Part shown: positions 10,886 through 22,429 of the stretch, piece by piece | Layout of the letters: each line of letters begins with the position of its first letter | Position numbering within the stretch: the stretch's first letter is position 1 | Assembly (NCBI GenBank): GCA_027922465.2 | Contig: BQMF02000113.1 | Location: 868,001 to 932,000, forward strand | From: Turritopsis dohrnii | Taxonomy: Eukaryota; Cnidaria; Hydrozoa; Anthoathecata; Oceaniidae | Direction: 5' to 3' | Length of the DNA: 64,000 bases | Position numbers and translations under genes: made by a program | The notes under the pieces: generated by a model | Database searches by the model: none | The model's input: only the letters and a program-made list of their open reading frames with translations | What the model was told of the DNA's origin: nothing

Positions 10886-12237
10886 GCATTGTTATCAATG
10901 CCCGGTTCCCCTTATCATAAAATAGCTTTACAAGTTTCGGTTGGTTATCGGTTGTTAAAGAGTGCAACATAAACACATCTTCGAAGCAGATATCTGAATC
11001 TCTACCCACAATTAAGTTAAATGATGATGAAGTAATTGTAAGTTTTGATGTGACATCTTTATACACAAACGTCCCTGTGAAAGAAGCCATTGATGATTGT
11101 ACTAACCTTTTATTTTCTGGCCGATATAAAACGCCACCTGTAGACAAGGAAACTTTTCGACAACTTTTAACTGTTTGTAGTTCCAATGTAGTCATGCAAA
11201 CAAATGATGGATTCCACCGTCAAATTGATGGTCTTGCTATGGGCAGTCCCCCTGCACCACAAATCGCAAATGGTTGGGTGAGTAAATTTGATTCAAAAAT
11301 CAAAGATAATGCAAATTTGTTCTCACGTTACATGGATGATATTTTGAGAAATATTTTAAGAACTCAGATAGATATAAAACTTGCTGAAATCAACAATCTC
11401 CACCCATCATTAAAATTTACTATAGAAAGAGAAAGTAATAATACATTAGCCTTCTTGGATATGTTAATAACACGGACAGGAAACACATTACAATCTACTT
11501 GGTACCAAAAGAAAACTGACACTGGTCTGACCATGAACTTCCACAGTCTAGCTCCACTAAAATATAAGAAATCAGTTGTGTCAGGATTTATTCACCGAAT
11601 TTTCAGGTCTTGTAGTAATTGGAGTAATTTTGATGAAAGTTTAGTGCGTGCAAGGAAAATATTACTCGACAACCAGTATCCACAAAGGTTTTTCGAACCC
11701 ATTATCAAACGAACCCTGGAAGATATAATAACGAAACAAAATGACAACGATAAGAATGAAGAAGAAAAGAAAGAAGAGGATAAGGAGGAGAAAATGGTTT
11801 TCGTTCAATACCGTGGTCGAGTGTCAGAGAAGTTTGAAAACGCACTAAAGAGAACGAATGCACCATGTAAAATTATTTTTACTTTGAGAAAGGTGAAAAC
11901 TGTATTGCCGTCCCTGAAACCAAAAGTTGATATATCGTTGAAAAGCAAAGTTGTATATAAAATTAATTGTCCGTGCTGTAATGCATGCTATGTCGGCCAA
12001 ACAAGTCGTCATCTACTTTGCCGGATTCGGGAACATCGACGAAGGAGTAGCCCTGTGGGATTGCATTTTATTACGTGTAATAGCAGTATTAGTTTTGAAA
12101 ACGTTCATATAATTGCATCGACATATAGATCATTGACGTATTTAATGACCCTAGAAGCTCTATGGATCAGTGAACTCAAACCATCAATTAATACTAAAGA
12201 CGAATATCGTTCGAGAGCTCTAGTGATTAAATTGTGA
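10870..12237 (+). pseudogene. Penelope-like element: RT and GIY-YIG endonuclease, 5'-truncated
   Basis: The main frame (11050-12237, 395 codons) holds RT motif A (SFDVTSLYTNVP), motif B (GLAMGSPPAPQ), the catalytic RYMDD at about residues 94-98, and a C-terminal GIY-YIG nuclease (VYKINCPCCNACYVGQTSR, about residues 300-320, followed by the basic IREHRRR). Between them lies a lysine/glutamate-rich linker. RT followed by a GIY-YIG domain is the defining order of Penelope-like retroelements, which copy RNA at a nicked target. Upstream, LSMPGSPYHKIALQVSV (10890-10940) belongs to the same RT but in another frame; one lost T near 10942 explains the shift. The 5' part of RT is missing. A hammerhead-like motif follows the ORF. 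Confidence 0.88.
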
Positions 12238-12330
12238 TAGTTGTTGAAATGAAGTTGTGTGTCTGACTTCTTGTATATATTTTATTCTACCATTTTTTAG
12301 CTGTTTATAACTGTTTTACTGATTTTACTT

Positions 12331-12395
12331 TTAGCCTGATGATGATAAAAAATTATCGAAATATATCGCGAAAATATAATTGTTGGTCTTTTAAT
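12331..12395 (+). ncRNA. Hammerhead-ribozyme-like motif in the Penelope 3' region
   Basis: CTGATGA at 12336-12342 is followed by a 5-bp stem (GATAA with TTATC) and then GAAA at 12358-12361. This is the conserved core of a type I hammerhead. The next bases can form an AT-rich stem III (TATAT with ATATA), and TTTTAGC before the core can pair, partly by G-U, with GTTGG downstream. Hammerheads are known to be encoded by Penelope-like elements, so the position about 100 nt after the RT stop is meaningful. Stem III is imperfect, so activity is doubtful. Confidence 0.5.
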
Positions 12396-12589
12396 CCTAT
12401 ATGTTTCTAAAGCCACAATGTTTTTACCACAACGCTTATTCAAATAATAATTATAATAATATTATAAAAAAAAGAAAATAACACCTAAGTATCAAGAAAT
12501 AACTTCATAAGTGAACATCATCTACAAGTGCAATTCTGCCTCAAAATTTAAGAAGGGTGGGTAACCTAAAAAGAAAACTTCCCCTGGAA

Positions 12590-13360
12590 GGTACTCAGCA
12601 AAAAGCATGTATTGGACAAAAGACAAGTCTTCCAATTTAAGTGCATCAATTCCATCTGATCGTTTTGGGACACAGTATATATTCGATTTGGTATCCAGTT
12701 AAAAAGGCTAAGTACACATTGTGTATGCGGAGCCTCTTTCACTGTAGAACACACACTATCGTGTCCAAAAGGAGGCTTCGCTACTTTGCCACACAACGAA
12801 GTAACAGATTTTACCGCGGAAATTTTATCGTAAGTATGCAGAGACGTAAGAATCAAGCCAGTACTACAAGAACTTACTGGAGAAGAACTGCCAAAGTCAA
12901 CCATACCAACGGCCGAAGCGAGAGTAGATGTTCAGGATTGTGGATAAGGGGACAGATAGCTTATTTTGACGTAAAGGTTTTCAACCAAACAGCCAAAGTC
13001 TACCTAAACCAAACCTTAAAATCTGCTCATCGAAGTAATGAACAACAAAAAAGCACTGCTATGTGAACCTAATAAATCATGTCGATCAAGGATCATTTAC
13101 ACCACTGGTATTCACGTTTCGGAGGAATGTCAAGGGAATGTCAGTCGTTCTATAACAGACTCGCAGAAATGCTTGCTGAAAGAAAGAGGGAACAGCCGAG
13201 TGTCACCAAAAGTTGGTTAAGAACAAAACTTAGTTTTAATCTGCTAAGATCACAGCTCATTTGTATCAGGGGATCAAGAAAGATACGACAAAGGATTTAA
13301 GTGGTAGATTCGTTATCTGATACTAACTTGAAAATTATCGCAGAAAAGTTGATGATGGAG
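12590..13360 (+). pseudogene. C-terminal region of a retroelement polyprotein (zinc finger + endonuclease-like)
   Basis: Pieces in changing plus-strand frames line up as one protein: RFGIQLKRLSTHCVCGASFT, then VEHTLSCPKGGF with NEVTDFTAE, then ELTGEELPKST and ARVDVQD. FDVKVFNQTA (about 12965) and finally YSRFGGMSRECQSFYNRL with KLSFNLLRSQLICIRGSR (13100-13290) follow. The C-x-C-x7-H-x3-C knuckle followed by spaced acidic residues resembles the C-terminal zinc finger plus restriction-like endonuclease of some non-LTR retroelements. I recall this as a frequent repeat-encoded protein end in cnidarians and sponges, but the endonuclease reading is inference. Stops near 12826 and 12946 and frame changes mark it as dead. 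Confidence 0.55.
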
Positions 13361-13424
13361 AAATAAATAGAAAAATAACATTGTTATAATTTTATATGTA
13401 AATTGTATTACTATTATATATATA

Positions 13425-14845
13425 CTAGTATCCTGGGTAAAACCTTTTTACCGAACTTAACTTCGAAAACATTAGGTCAAATCCACCATTGCCGTGTACG
13501 TACCCCATGACAAAAAAATAAATCATAGAATCGCAACTCAAAAACATCCCAGGCGGCGTCACTCGCCACCCATGTTCAGTATGCATTGTGTTGCGAAATT
13601 TAACTCGTGTAAAAGTTTCTGCAGGCATTAATTTTTTAATTCATTTTTTACATTCAGAAGATTAAAAACAGAAACAAATAGCAACATGGCTCAGAATAAT
13701 ATACTTATACGCAGAAGAGAAGTAACTTTAATGTAAAAAAAATGGCAATATATAACACAAAACTGTTTACCCAGACATACGAAACCAAACATTACAAAAT
13801 GTTAATTCAAAACAAATTGATACCTACCAACCTTTTTCTTTTGTTCCAAAGTTACTACTCGACTGCAACCATTAGTCTGTTCTTCCCAAAACCATCAACG
13901 TCATGATTAAAACCATGAGTTTCATTTCTTTATGCTTTTTTATTATTACCTAAAAAATTAATACTTGAATTGTAATACCGAAAACCTAATCATGCTATAA
14001 CAATATTGAAATAAAAAATAAAACAAAAAGAAAGAAAAACAAAAAGAAAATTCAAGTACGCATTTATTCTAAAGATAACAATTACAAACAAAATTTGGTC
14101 TGTAAAGTCAACCGATACTGTGAGTCAATACGGGTTCACTCAACACTGGAGCTGAACAGAATAAAGACTTTTACCTGGCATACACAACCAAACATCAAAT
14201 TAATAATAATTAATAATTTAAATACAAATACATATACCTAACTTGTTCTTTTATTAATCAAAAATAAAAGTTTTATAATAATACCTTTTGTTTGTTCGAT
14301 CTTTCTGCAGCTAATTTTTAAAAACTTCACTGCACTTCTTCTGTATATGTAAATATGATTTTTCATTGTAAACAAACAACTAACTCACTTACACGTGCTA
14401 CCCGTGTTCTTTTATTAATTTTTATTTAATTTTAGCAATAAACACGATAATAAACGTTTTATAATAATAAACCTGTGCTTCTTCGTCAGTTCTTTCTTCG
14501 ATTTGCTGCCTAAAACAATCAAATTTAAATTAAGTTATTCGTATACAAAAAGAAATATGTCTTTTTCGCAAAGTTTCTTGCTCACGAATCGTTGACAAAT
14601 TTGGAACGAAGAAGATTGCATTGCTCGCACTCCTCCAAAGACGTTTTTCGGCTGATTTCCACTGCGCAAACCAAAAATAACAAAACGGAGGAGCATATAC
14701 TAATGGTGGAAAATCTAAAAAGAACAAAAAAAAAATCTCGCCTCTGCGTGGCTTTACAACGAAAAGGGAAAAAAAAGGTTTTGACCGTGAAAGAAAAACC
14801 AAATATATCACTCTCTAAAATAAAAGTGTGATACACAATCGCGAA
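13425..14845 (-). mobile_element. Non-autonomous Helitron derivative C
   Basis: Read on the minus strand it starts near 14845 (TTCGCGATTGTGTATCACAC; the usual TC has become TT). It ends with the hairpin GGTAAAAAGGTTTTACC and then CTAG at 13428-13425, followed by T. Both ends match the full-length Helitron. The body contains no convincing gene; the frames near 14530-14836 lie in repeat sequence shared with the copy at 57403-59924. It includes a conserved GC-rich segment at 13551-13580. Confidence 0.8.
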
Positions 14846-14858
14846 TTAGTATAATAAG

Positions 14859-14881
14859 ATATATATATATATATATATATG
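14859..14881. repeat. (AT)n microsatellite
   Basis: An uninterrupted AT dinucleotide run lies just outside the 5' end of Helitron derivative C. Confidence 0.9.
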
Positions 14882-15059
14882 TTCCTGATTGTATTTACTT
14901 ACTTAAAGTGAAATATTGCATACATTAAAAAAAAATCATCACATCCCAGATGGATGCTCTCTTAAATATGTTGCTTTAAGTAACAATTACCTAAAGCTGT
15001 GTATATGCCCAGTTTGCATGGTTTAGATGCACAAACCTGTCCTTCTTACAAATTGTCAC

Positions 15060-17090
15060 CACTGAATATGTTTTAATTGCCTGCAGATAAAAGTGGAAGG
15101 GGTGGATTGTCAATGTCCAGAGGAACTGATTGCCCGAATCTGTCTTGCCATCAAAAGCTATTGCAGATATGGTTTCATGCCTCTAGTTAGAGTGCTAATT
15201 ACATTGAGAGGCTATTTTCAAAATACAAGAATTTGACCAAAAGATTGATCAAGAAAAAACAGCAATGGGCCACTGCTGAACATCTCTTAATGAGGTATTT
15301 AATTTGAGTCAGGACAGTCAAATAGATGCTGCCTTTCATGTTATTAAAACAAAGACGGTTCAATCAACTTTACCTAATAACAGTATCTAATTCATGACTG
15401 GCGGTTCTGGTGTAAGTATATATATTCAAAAAAATAAATATCAGTTCTCATAAAGGCAATATTTAGATTTACAATTATAGCTTTTGGTACTAACATCAAC
15501 GTCAAAAGCAATAAAACGTAAAAAAAAGAAAAACTCTTCAAAGTAGAAACAATTTCATGAAGCAACAGCTTGAGATGGCCACTGGTGGCTCTTCCGCATC
15601 AATATAACACAAACTTCTAAATTAGTGAGAAGTTTCAAAGAAAAAGAGAAAGATGAAATTCTACAACTGTCAGTTTCAATGAAAGTAAGCTTGGGAATTC
15701 CATGTGATAAACTTAAAAAAATGGGAAGGTACATGCTAACAAAATTAAAAATGTACCATACAAACAATTTGAATAATTGTAGCATCCCAATCTAAACAAA
15801 GAAAGGTTGCAAAAGCATGGAGAGGGGATGACATAATTGCTGAAAATGATCCCTTTCATTTTCAAATAAGGGTTAAAAAGGACATTGTGAAATAAAGGGG
15901 CACCTTAGGGCTATGTCTTGGATCTACCATACCATATCTTCTGTTACCTTGAATCCTTGCAAGAGTAAGTTACAGTTCCATCATAACAAAACATAAGAGA
16001 AATAATGCTGTTGAATAGTGTTTGCTTTTAGATTTTCTCAGATTGTGGAAAGAACGAATATGAGTAATGAAATTCATGTGAAGATTGGTGGAGATCATGG
16101 TGGCAATTCATTCAAAATGTCCTACCAGTGTTACAATACACTCCATCCAAACAGCATTGGCAACATAGTCATGTTTAGTTTATTTGAATCTAAAAATTCG
16201 AGTATTTATCTTTGGAGATTAAGAGTTTCTGTGTTCTATATATATGTCTTGAAAGGAGATTATATGAATGATTATATTAATTTTTTTTATGAATATATAC
16301 TAAGCCTGATTTCCTATACTACATAGGTAATGTAGTATATTTATTATGACATCAAATTATAAATTTCAACAGTAAGTAAATATCTAAAATATCTTGTGAT
16401 CAATAGTTTATGTAAAAAACTATTAACTTTTATCAATTTAGGTAGACATTAATGTTCATTCTGTGATATTACATATGGTGAGATGCAGAAACCACTAACT
16501 GTCAGAGGAAAGTCATAGAATAGAACATTGTTTTCTTAGGCAAATAATTATGAAGCTTTTAAAAGTGACGGTGAAGACATAAAAAAAGCAAAGCTTCACA
16601 ATAATGTAATCGATGAAGTAATGTTCAATGTGCCTATTGAACAAGTAAAGTTAATCGGTAATTTTTTTGAAAGTATTGTTTGTGTAACAATGTAAAACAT
16701 ACAATTTCATAATCCACGTTGCACTACCAGCTTTGCATATTTCATTGGGCACATACTTAAAGTTCTTCAACATGCTTGAAGATCACTGCCATGTTCTTGA
16801 TGTAAAGATTGCAGGAGCTCTAGCATTAAAAAATGGAAGCTTGGAATTGCTGTGAGTTTTAATGCATACGTTTCCACTCAAGCCAGTATAAAAAGTTAAG
16901 AATACATTGTGGCTGATTTCCCAAATAAAATCAAATTGGTCCATGAAGTAATCAATGTTAACATCTTGAAAAATACTTCAAATGAAAAGAGAACAAGAGG
17001 CCAAAGGCCTGAAGGTCAGCACTTTTGCCAAGGTTGAAAAATGTTTGACTGTGAAGCAGAATGGAATAATCCTTTTTTTGTTCCAGGAAG
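15060..17090 (+). pseudogene. Fragments of an uncharacterised repeat-family protein
   Basis: I do not recognise a named function. Short plus-strand stretches look protein-like in order: EHLLNEVFNLSQDSQID (about 15280), LQLSVSMKVSLGIPCDKLKK (about 15665), EIHVKIGGDHGGNSFKMSYQ (16069-16130), and HISLGTYLKFFNMLEDHCHV (about 16740-16795). The segments GGD-GG-SFKMS and LHISLG-YL-FF-ML---CH recall uncharacterised multi-copy proteins of cnidarians, probably of mobile origin. Stops and frame changes interrupt them throughout. The open frame 16018-16326 is only the best preserved piece. Confidence 0.35.
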
Positions 17091-18730
17091 GTCAAAATAG
17101 GAATTCATGAGTGATAACTGAACTAATAGTGATGTAATAATGGGAATAAGACATTCAATGATAAAAACCAAACAGGAGTGCTCTCAAAAGTGTGTCCATG
17201 TACCAGTATCATTGTAATAAAACTGATTTCAACAAAATGTTTTACAAAGCATATCAAACAATTATCAATGTCTCGTTTGACTTTCGTATACAGTTTTATG
17301 TATCCTATATCTAAGGACGTCTTTACAATAAAACAAATACAATTATCTTTGAGGTGAATTGAATAAAATCTGATTGCAAATAAAACAGGCTTACAAGTTA
17401 CCAATACCTTAAGAAAGCTTAGAGTACACTTCTGAAGTAAATTTCATGCAGACCTTTATTGTAATTATAACAAAGAGTTCAAAAGCAAACTTCTCACACA
17501 CATTACAAAGATGGATTTTGCAAAAGAATGACTTAAAATAACTGATAATTCAAAATTACCATATATATACAAGTGCTTGTATGGGTGGTAATGCCATTCA
17601 TACTTTTTTGCCCTTCTTCACTGAAAATGAAGAAAAAGCATGCAAAAACAGCTGCCGAAAAGAGAGTGTAAAAAACAATTTATGTGACGAAATTAAAAAC
17701 AAAAATGACAAGACTTTAAATATGGGAAGAGATTTTCTGCTTATAATGACTCCGCATAGGTAATTTGTTCATTGAAATGTTAAAAAAGTGATGTGGAGTT
17801 TATAAACATTTACATTTTGTTCTTTTCTTTGATAAATACCACATTACATTACAACAAGAATATCATTGATAGAGTCGTTTCGGATTACAGTACACCACAG
17901 ACTTTCTTGGGTAATCAAATGCTTTATAAACTTCAAAATGTTGTCTGTTTATTTTTGTGGATGACCTGTTAAATTCCTACACAATTTATTTTTATGTGCA
18001 TGACATTGGACACATTTGTATGAATACTTTAAAAGTAACATTACATATCTACGGAAGCCTAGAATTTTGTAACATAGTATATGCCACCATGTTAAGAAAG
18101 TTTTTACAATCGATTTTTTTTGCGTTCAAACATGGCGAGAGGATCAAATGAAGAGGTACAGTATTAGAATCTCTTTAATCAAATAATAACAAGATTTTTG
18201 AAGTTTATCTTCCTCTAAGTAAATGTGATAAACTATAGTAGTTGTAGGTACTTTGCTGGTCACCTTTCTTGAGAATTAAAAACTCCACACGTATCCCATA
18301 TTGAAATTTAAAGATAAAGAATGTGTTAACTTAAAAAGATACTTATAAATAACCACTTCTTAGATGTTAAACTTTTTTGTCTTTAGTAGAAAAGGAAAAA
18401 AGCCATCAAATGATTATCAAATGATTATTTGCAGATGTTCTGAGCCGTCAAGTTCTGACTTTAGTGCCCTAATTTTTAATAAAGTTGCCCTTTTCCTCTT
18501 CTTGTATTGATGAGAGTATATCGAACGATTGAACGTGTGTCTTTCGCGATGATAAAATTGTTCCTACAAACTTGTTTGTTTACAAAACTGTGATTTCACA
18601 ACCCTTACTTTTCATAATGTTAAAATTAGTGCATTTAACACACATTTTGTTTAACCATGCAGATGCGCATGGATCGTTGAAAAAAGAACAATAATTCATT
18701 CAAACAAAAAGTTTGATTGGTTTAAAAACC
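17091..18730. other. No recognisable gene
   Basis: AT-rich sequence. Small open frames (for example 17123-17404 minus and 17957-18151 plus) have no recognisable motif and low-complexity composition, and I do not support them as genes. Confidence 0.45.
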
Positions 18731-18829
18731 AAAACCAAAATTCTATTCATTCTATTATTCGAATCGTATTTATAGATCAAATAATAGAATAATAGAATCG
18801 AATAATAGAATGACTAGAATTTTGGTTTT
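18731..18829. repeat. Long near-perfect inverted repeat (hairpin)
   Basis: Arms 18731-18762 and 18798-18829 are 32 nt each and complementary except for one position, separated by a 35-nt AT-rich loop. The arms contain AAAACCAAAATTCTA and TTCTATTATTCGA. The hairpin lies about 100 bp ahead of a possible first exon of the hAT gene. It may be a small palindromic element or part of the hAT 5' region. Confidence 0.85.
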
Positions 18830-19152
18830 GAGCACGCGATCAGATATGAATGATTAGTGATTAAAAAAAGAAGTTATTGAAAACGAAGTGATTAAAAAAG
18901 ATCGAAAAAAAAAAAGAAGAAAAGGATTACTAATCAAAAATGCCTAGAAAACAACAAACTCAAAATGCAGGCAGCGCAAGGATGTTCTTCAATTTCAACA
19001 TTCTTTTCAAGGTAGATTTCACATCATTGATTATTTTTCAAGTCTAGTTTACGTCCATGATGTTACATAATTGGTGTAATTCAAAACGTTCCCCTTGCGT
19101 TCGACTTATAATGAATTACGTTTTCAAACTCTAAAAATTTAGCGATCCTGTC

Positions 19153-21584
19153 TTGCTGTTTTTAATTGCTGTGTTACACCAGGCACATTTCCCGCGTTCG
19201 CATGATCAATATTCTTTTTATTTAATTTTCCTTAGATCAAAACAACCTGAAACTCCCCTCCTAGAAAGTGAAAATCAAAGAGTCCTCGAGGAAGAAAACG
19301 ACCTAAGCTCTGGATCTGAATCTGAACCTGATTGTTCTTTGGATGAGTGCGAAATAAGCGAAGAAAGTAGTTTACCACCTAATCTGTTTGCTTCTGATCA
19401 TGACCTTAAAAATGATAATAGGCTTTATGATGAGAGAAAATATTTGAGGAACTTCCATTGGGCATATTTTAACCACAGTAAAAACGGTTATATGTGCAAG
19501 ACTTGTGAGACTTTCTACGGGGACATGAGCGTAACTGAAAGTCAAAATAGAGGTGCATGGTCACACAACGCAGTTGTTCTTCGAGACAATCCTGGTAAAC
19601 GCTTTCGAAGGCATGACAAGTCTAAAAGGCATCTACGCGCTGAAGAATTGAAAATGCAACTACGCATCGAGGATGTTTTGCACAAAGTCGATGATGAAAA
19701 TACTAAAAAGGAGAAAGAAAATATCAATGAGTTATATATTTCAAAACTTATTAAAATAGTACATTTCTTAGCTAGAAATAACTTAGCAATTAAGGAACTC
19801 TTTCCAAAAGTGATCAAGTTTCTAGCAGAAGAAATGGAAGAGCCAATCATTTGTCAGTATTTGGAATCTGCTGCTTTAAATGCAACTTATGATTCATCAG
19901 ACAGTTGCGATGGCTTTCTTGTCTCTGTTAACAAATACCTGCAGAGTTTAGCTGACGAAGAATTGCAAGTTGCATTGGACATGGTAGTTTTTGCTGATGA
20001 GGCAAGATCTGTTTCTCGTCATGAAATGATTGGGGTGTTCGCAAGTTATTTTGACGAGAAAAATAAATCGTTTAAACTTCAATTTATAAAGCTTGCAGCT
20101 GTGCTGTCTACTAAGTCGGAAATTTTGATTGAAAAAATTAAGGAAATTTTATCTGAACACAAGGTTGACATCATGAAAACACGTTTCGTTTGTTTCGATG
20201 GTACAAATTCGATGAGTGGTGAGAAGAGTGGAGTACAAAGAAGATATCGCAATTGTGCTCCCTTTTCCATTTATGTCAATTGTCGATGTCATAGACTCGC
20301 CTTGTGCTTTAAACATCTGATGGCTTGCTTTCCATGGCTTCAAACAATTGACACACTGTTACTTGGACTGTGGAAAGCGTTTCATTATAGTTCCTTAAAT
20401 CGGAACATTTTTACCACACTTCAGCAAACCTACGGATTGAAAGCTCTTCAACTTGTTAAAGCAGCAACAACTCGCTGGTTATCACATGGAGCCGCATGTC
20501 ATCGTTGTAGAGAGAGATATGTGGAATTAGTTGAATCGTTAGATCAGATAATATCTAAAAATAAAAACGCAGAATGGATAGGCTACCGATCTTCTTTAAT
20601 TGAAAGTAAGACAGTCTTACAAATAACATTTTTGGAAGATGTGTTAGCAGTTACAAATGCCCTTTGTTTATTACTCCAAAGCGATAAAAAGGATTTTGGC
20701 GCTGTCTCAAGAGCTGTTGATAGCACACTCACCACCTTAAACAACATTCAAAACAATCTAAGCAGCCCGAATTTAAAGAGTTTCAGAGAAGCAGGGGATA
20801 TAATTGAGTGAGTTTCCGCTATGGAAATGCGTGGAACTGTATCTGGAAACACAAGAAAAAAGTCGCGTATCGATACAAGCATCTCATTGGAAGAATTTCA
20901 TTGCGATGTCATTAAGCCGTTTGTGGAAGCCCTACGCACAGAAATCACATCTGCATTTGACCTTTCTGATCTACCTATCTTGAATTCATTCTTCCCATAT
21001 TCCTGATATGTGTGATGAGAAATTTGCGTCGTTTGGTACAGATGAGCTAGAGGTTTTACACAAATTTTATGGAAATGACGCTGCAGACGAGTTCCAGGGG
21101 AAAATAAAAAGAGCAGAAAAGTTACTAACATGTCCCTTACCTTCTTTAAAACTTGAATTTGGAGGTTATAAAAAACTACGTTTCCAACTTAAAAAATAGT
21201 AAAAAGATAGACTTACAAAAACAGTTAAAATCCTTGGAAGCAACCCAGAAGCAGATGTCCGGAAATAAATACGTTACGAAAAAGGCTATGCGATCCATTG
21301 AAAATGAGATTGGAGAGGTACAGAGACGAATGAACAGCCCCGTGATAGTTGAAGAGCTCTTACAAGACCAGGTAATCGTGCAGGCGTTCCCAAACGTGCG
21401 CAGATTATTGAGCCTTTATATTCTTATACCTCATACTGAGGCAGTGGTTGAACGGGGATTTTCTAGAATGAGTCAAATTATGACAAAAAAGAGATGTACC
21501 TTAGACGAAAAGAGTCTGGATATGTTGATGTGTATTTCATATAGGAAGGAGCCGTTTGGCACTGTGGAAATAAAAAAGATTTGA
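19153..21584 (+). pseudogene. hAT-superfamily transposase, broken by a stop and two frameshifts
   Basis: The main frame (to TGA 20809) has an acidic N-terminus and then a TTF-type zinc finger (MCKTCETFYG ... RRHDKSKRH, about residues 116-160). The RNase H-like core follows, with RFVCFDGTNSMSG near residue 345, NCRCHRLAL, and TRWLSHGAACHRCRERY near residue 440. After the TGA the same frame continues to about 20990. Two frame changes then lead to the dimerisation domain LYILIPHTEAVVERGFSRMS (about 21414-21470), with the end at 21584. Layout and length fit a complete hAT transposase of the zinc-finger/MYM-related kind. An upstream exon beginning MPRKQQTQNAGSARMFF (18941) with a GTAGAT donor is possible, but its phase does not fit the obvious acceptor at 19235. 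Confidence 0.85.
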
Positions 21585-22420
21585 TATATGGAAAAACACT
21601 GGAGCTCGAAGGATTTTTTCAACCGATATATAAATAACTATAGCTAAAGGAAACACTGACATTTTTTAAAAGTTTATTCCATGTAAAACCTCAATACCAA
21701 GGTGTTTTTTTAATTTATGTATTTATGTCAGACATTTATGCAAGAGCCCTGGGATCGAGGTTGTCTGCTGCATATTACTGTGTGTTGTACATGTTAAGTT
21801 ATTCCAGGGGTTAACATGTAGTATCAATGCCAGCTTTAACAAAAAATGCGTTGTTGTTAAAAAAGTATTGAACAAATACAACAATAACAATGATTTTTTC
21901 ATCAAATTCTTCTATAAACTAAGTTTGACTTACAGTAAATCGTAAGAACAAACAAAGCCAAAATATATTGAGCTTATACGCAATGACAAATCACTAGATG
22001 AATTTACCATTTTAGAGCGATTTCTGATGGTCCAAGAAGCCTAAAATAGCGAAATTTTCCAGGGGGCTTAGCCACCTAAAACCCCCATTAGGGGGGCTAA
22101 CAGCGCCCCCCTAAACTGGCAGCTGCATTTAGGCATCAGGTCGTGCCCTTTTTCCTTCTGCCGGACGCTGCCTTTTTTATTCTAATATAGCGCCTGTGAC
22201 TGTCTACAAAATGTTAGAGAATGTCGAGTATGTATATTCAGACATATTGATATATTTAGATTAATATGAAATTGTTACAATTTGTGATGTTATGGCTGTT
22301 TTTAGTGGCTGATTGTGCCATCAAAGGAATATGTAAATTATAAATTATCTACTAGAGAATAATTGTCAAGGAAACAACTAAAACTACTAACAACAACTAA
22401 TACTACTACTAATTTTTTAG
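21585..22420. other. Downstream flank of hAT gene with a GC-rich patch
   Basis: No gene. At 22055-22115 there is a patch rich in runs of C and G (GGGGGCTTAGCCACC, CCCCCATTAGGGGGGCTA, GCGCCCCCCTAA), with self-complementary pieces, in otherwise AT-rich DNA. It could be the 3' terminal region of the hAT transposon, but I could not find a matching 5' terminus. Confidence 0.35.
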
Positions 22421-22429
22421 TTATTTTTT

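Noticed and set aside
12641..13066. 141-codon plus-strand ORF as a gene
   Set aside because: It is a shadow frame of the retroelement polyprotein fragment, which reads better in neighbouring frames.
14530..14836. Minus-strand ORFs with hydrophobic FFLF stretches as a membrane protein
   Set aside because: They lie in repeat sequence of Helitron derivative C and recur, with different frames, in derivative D.
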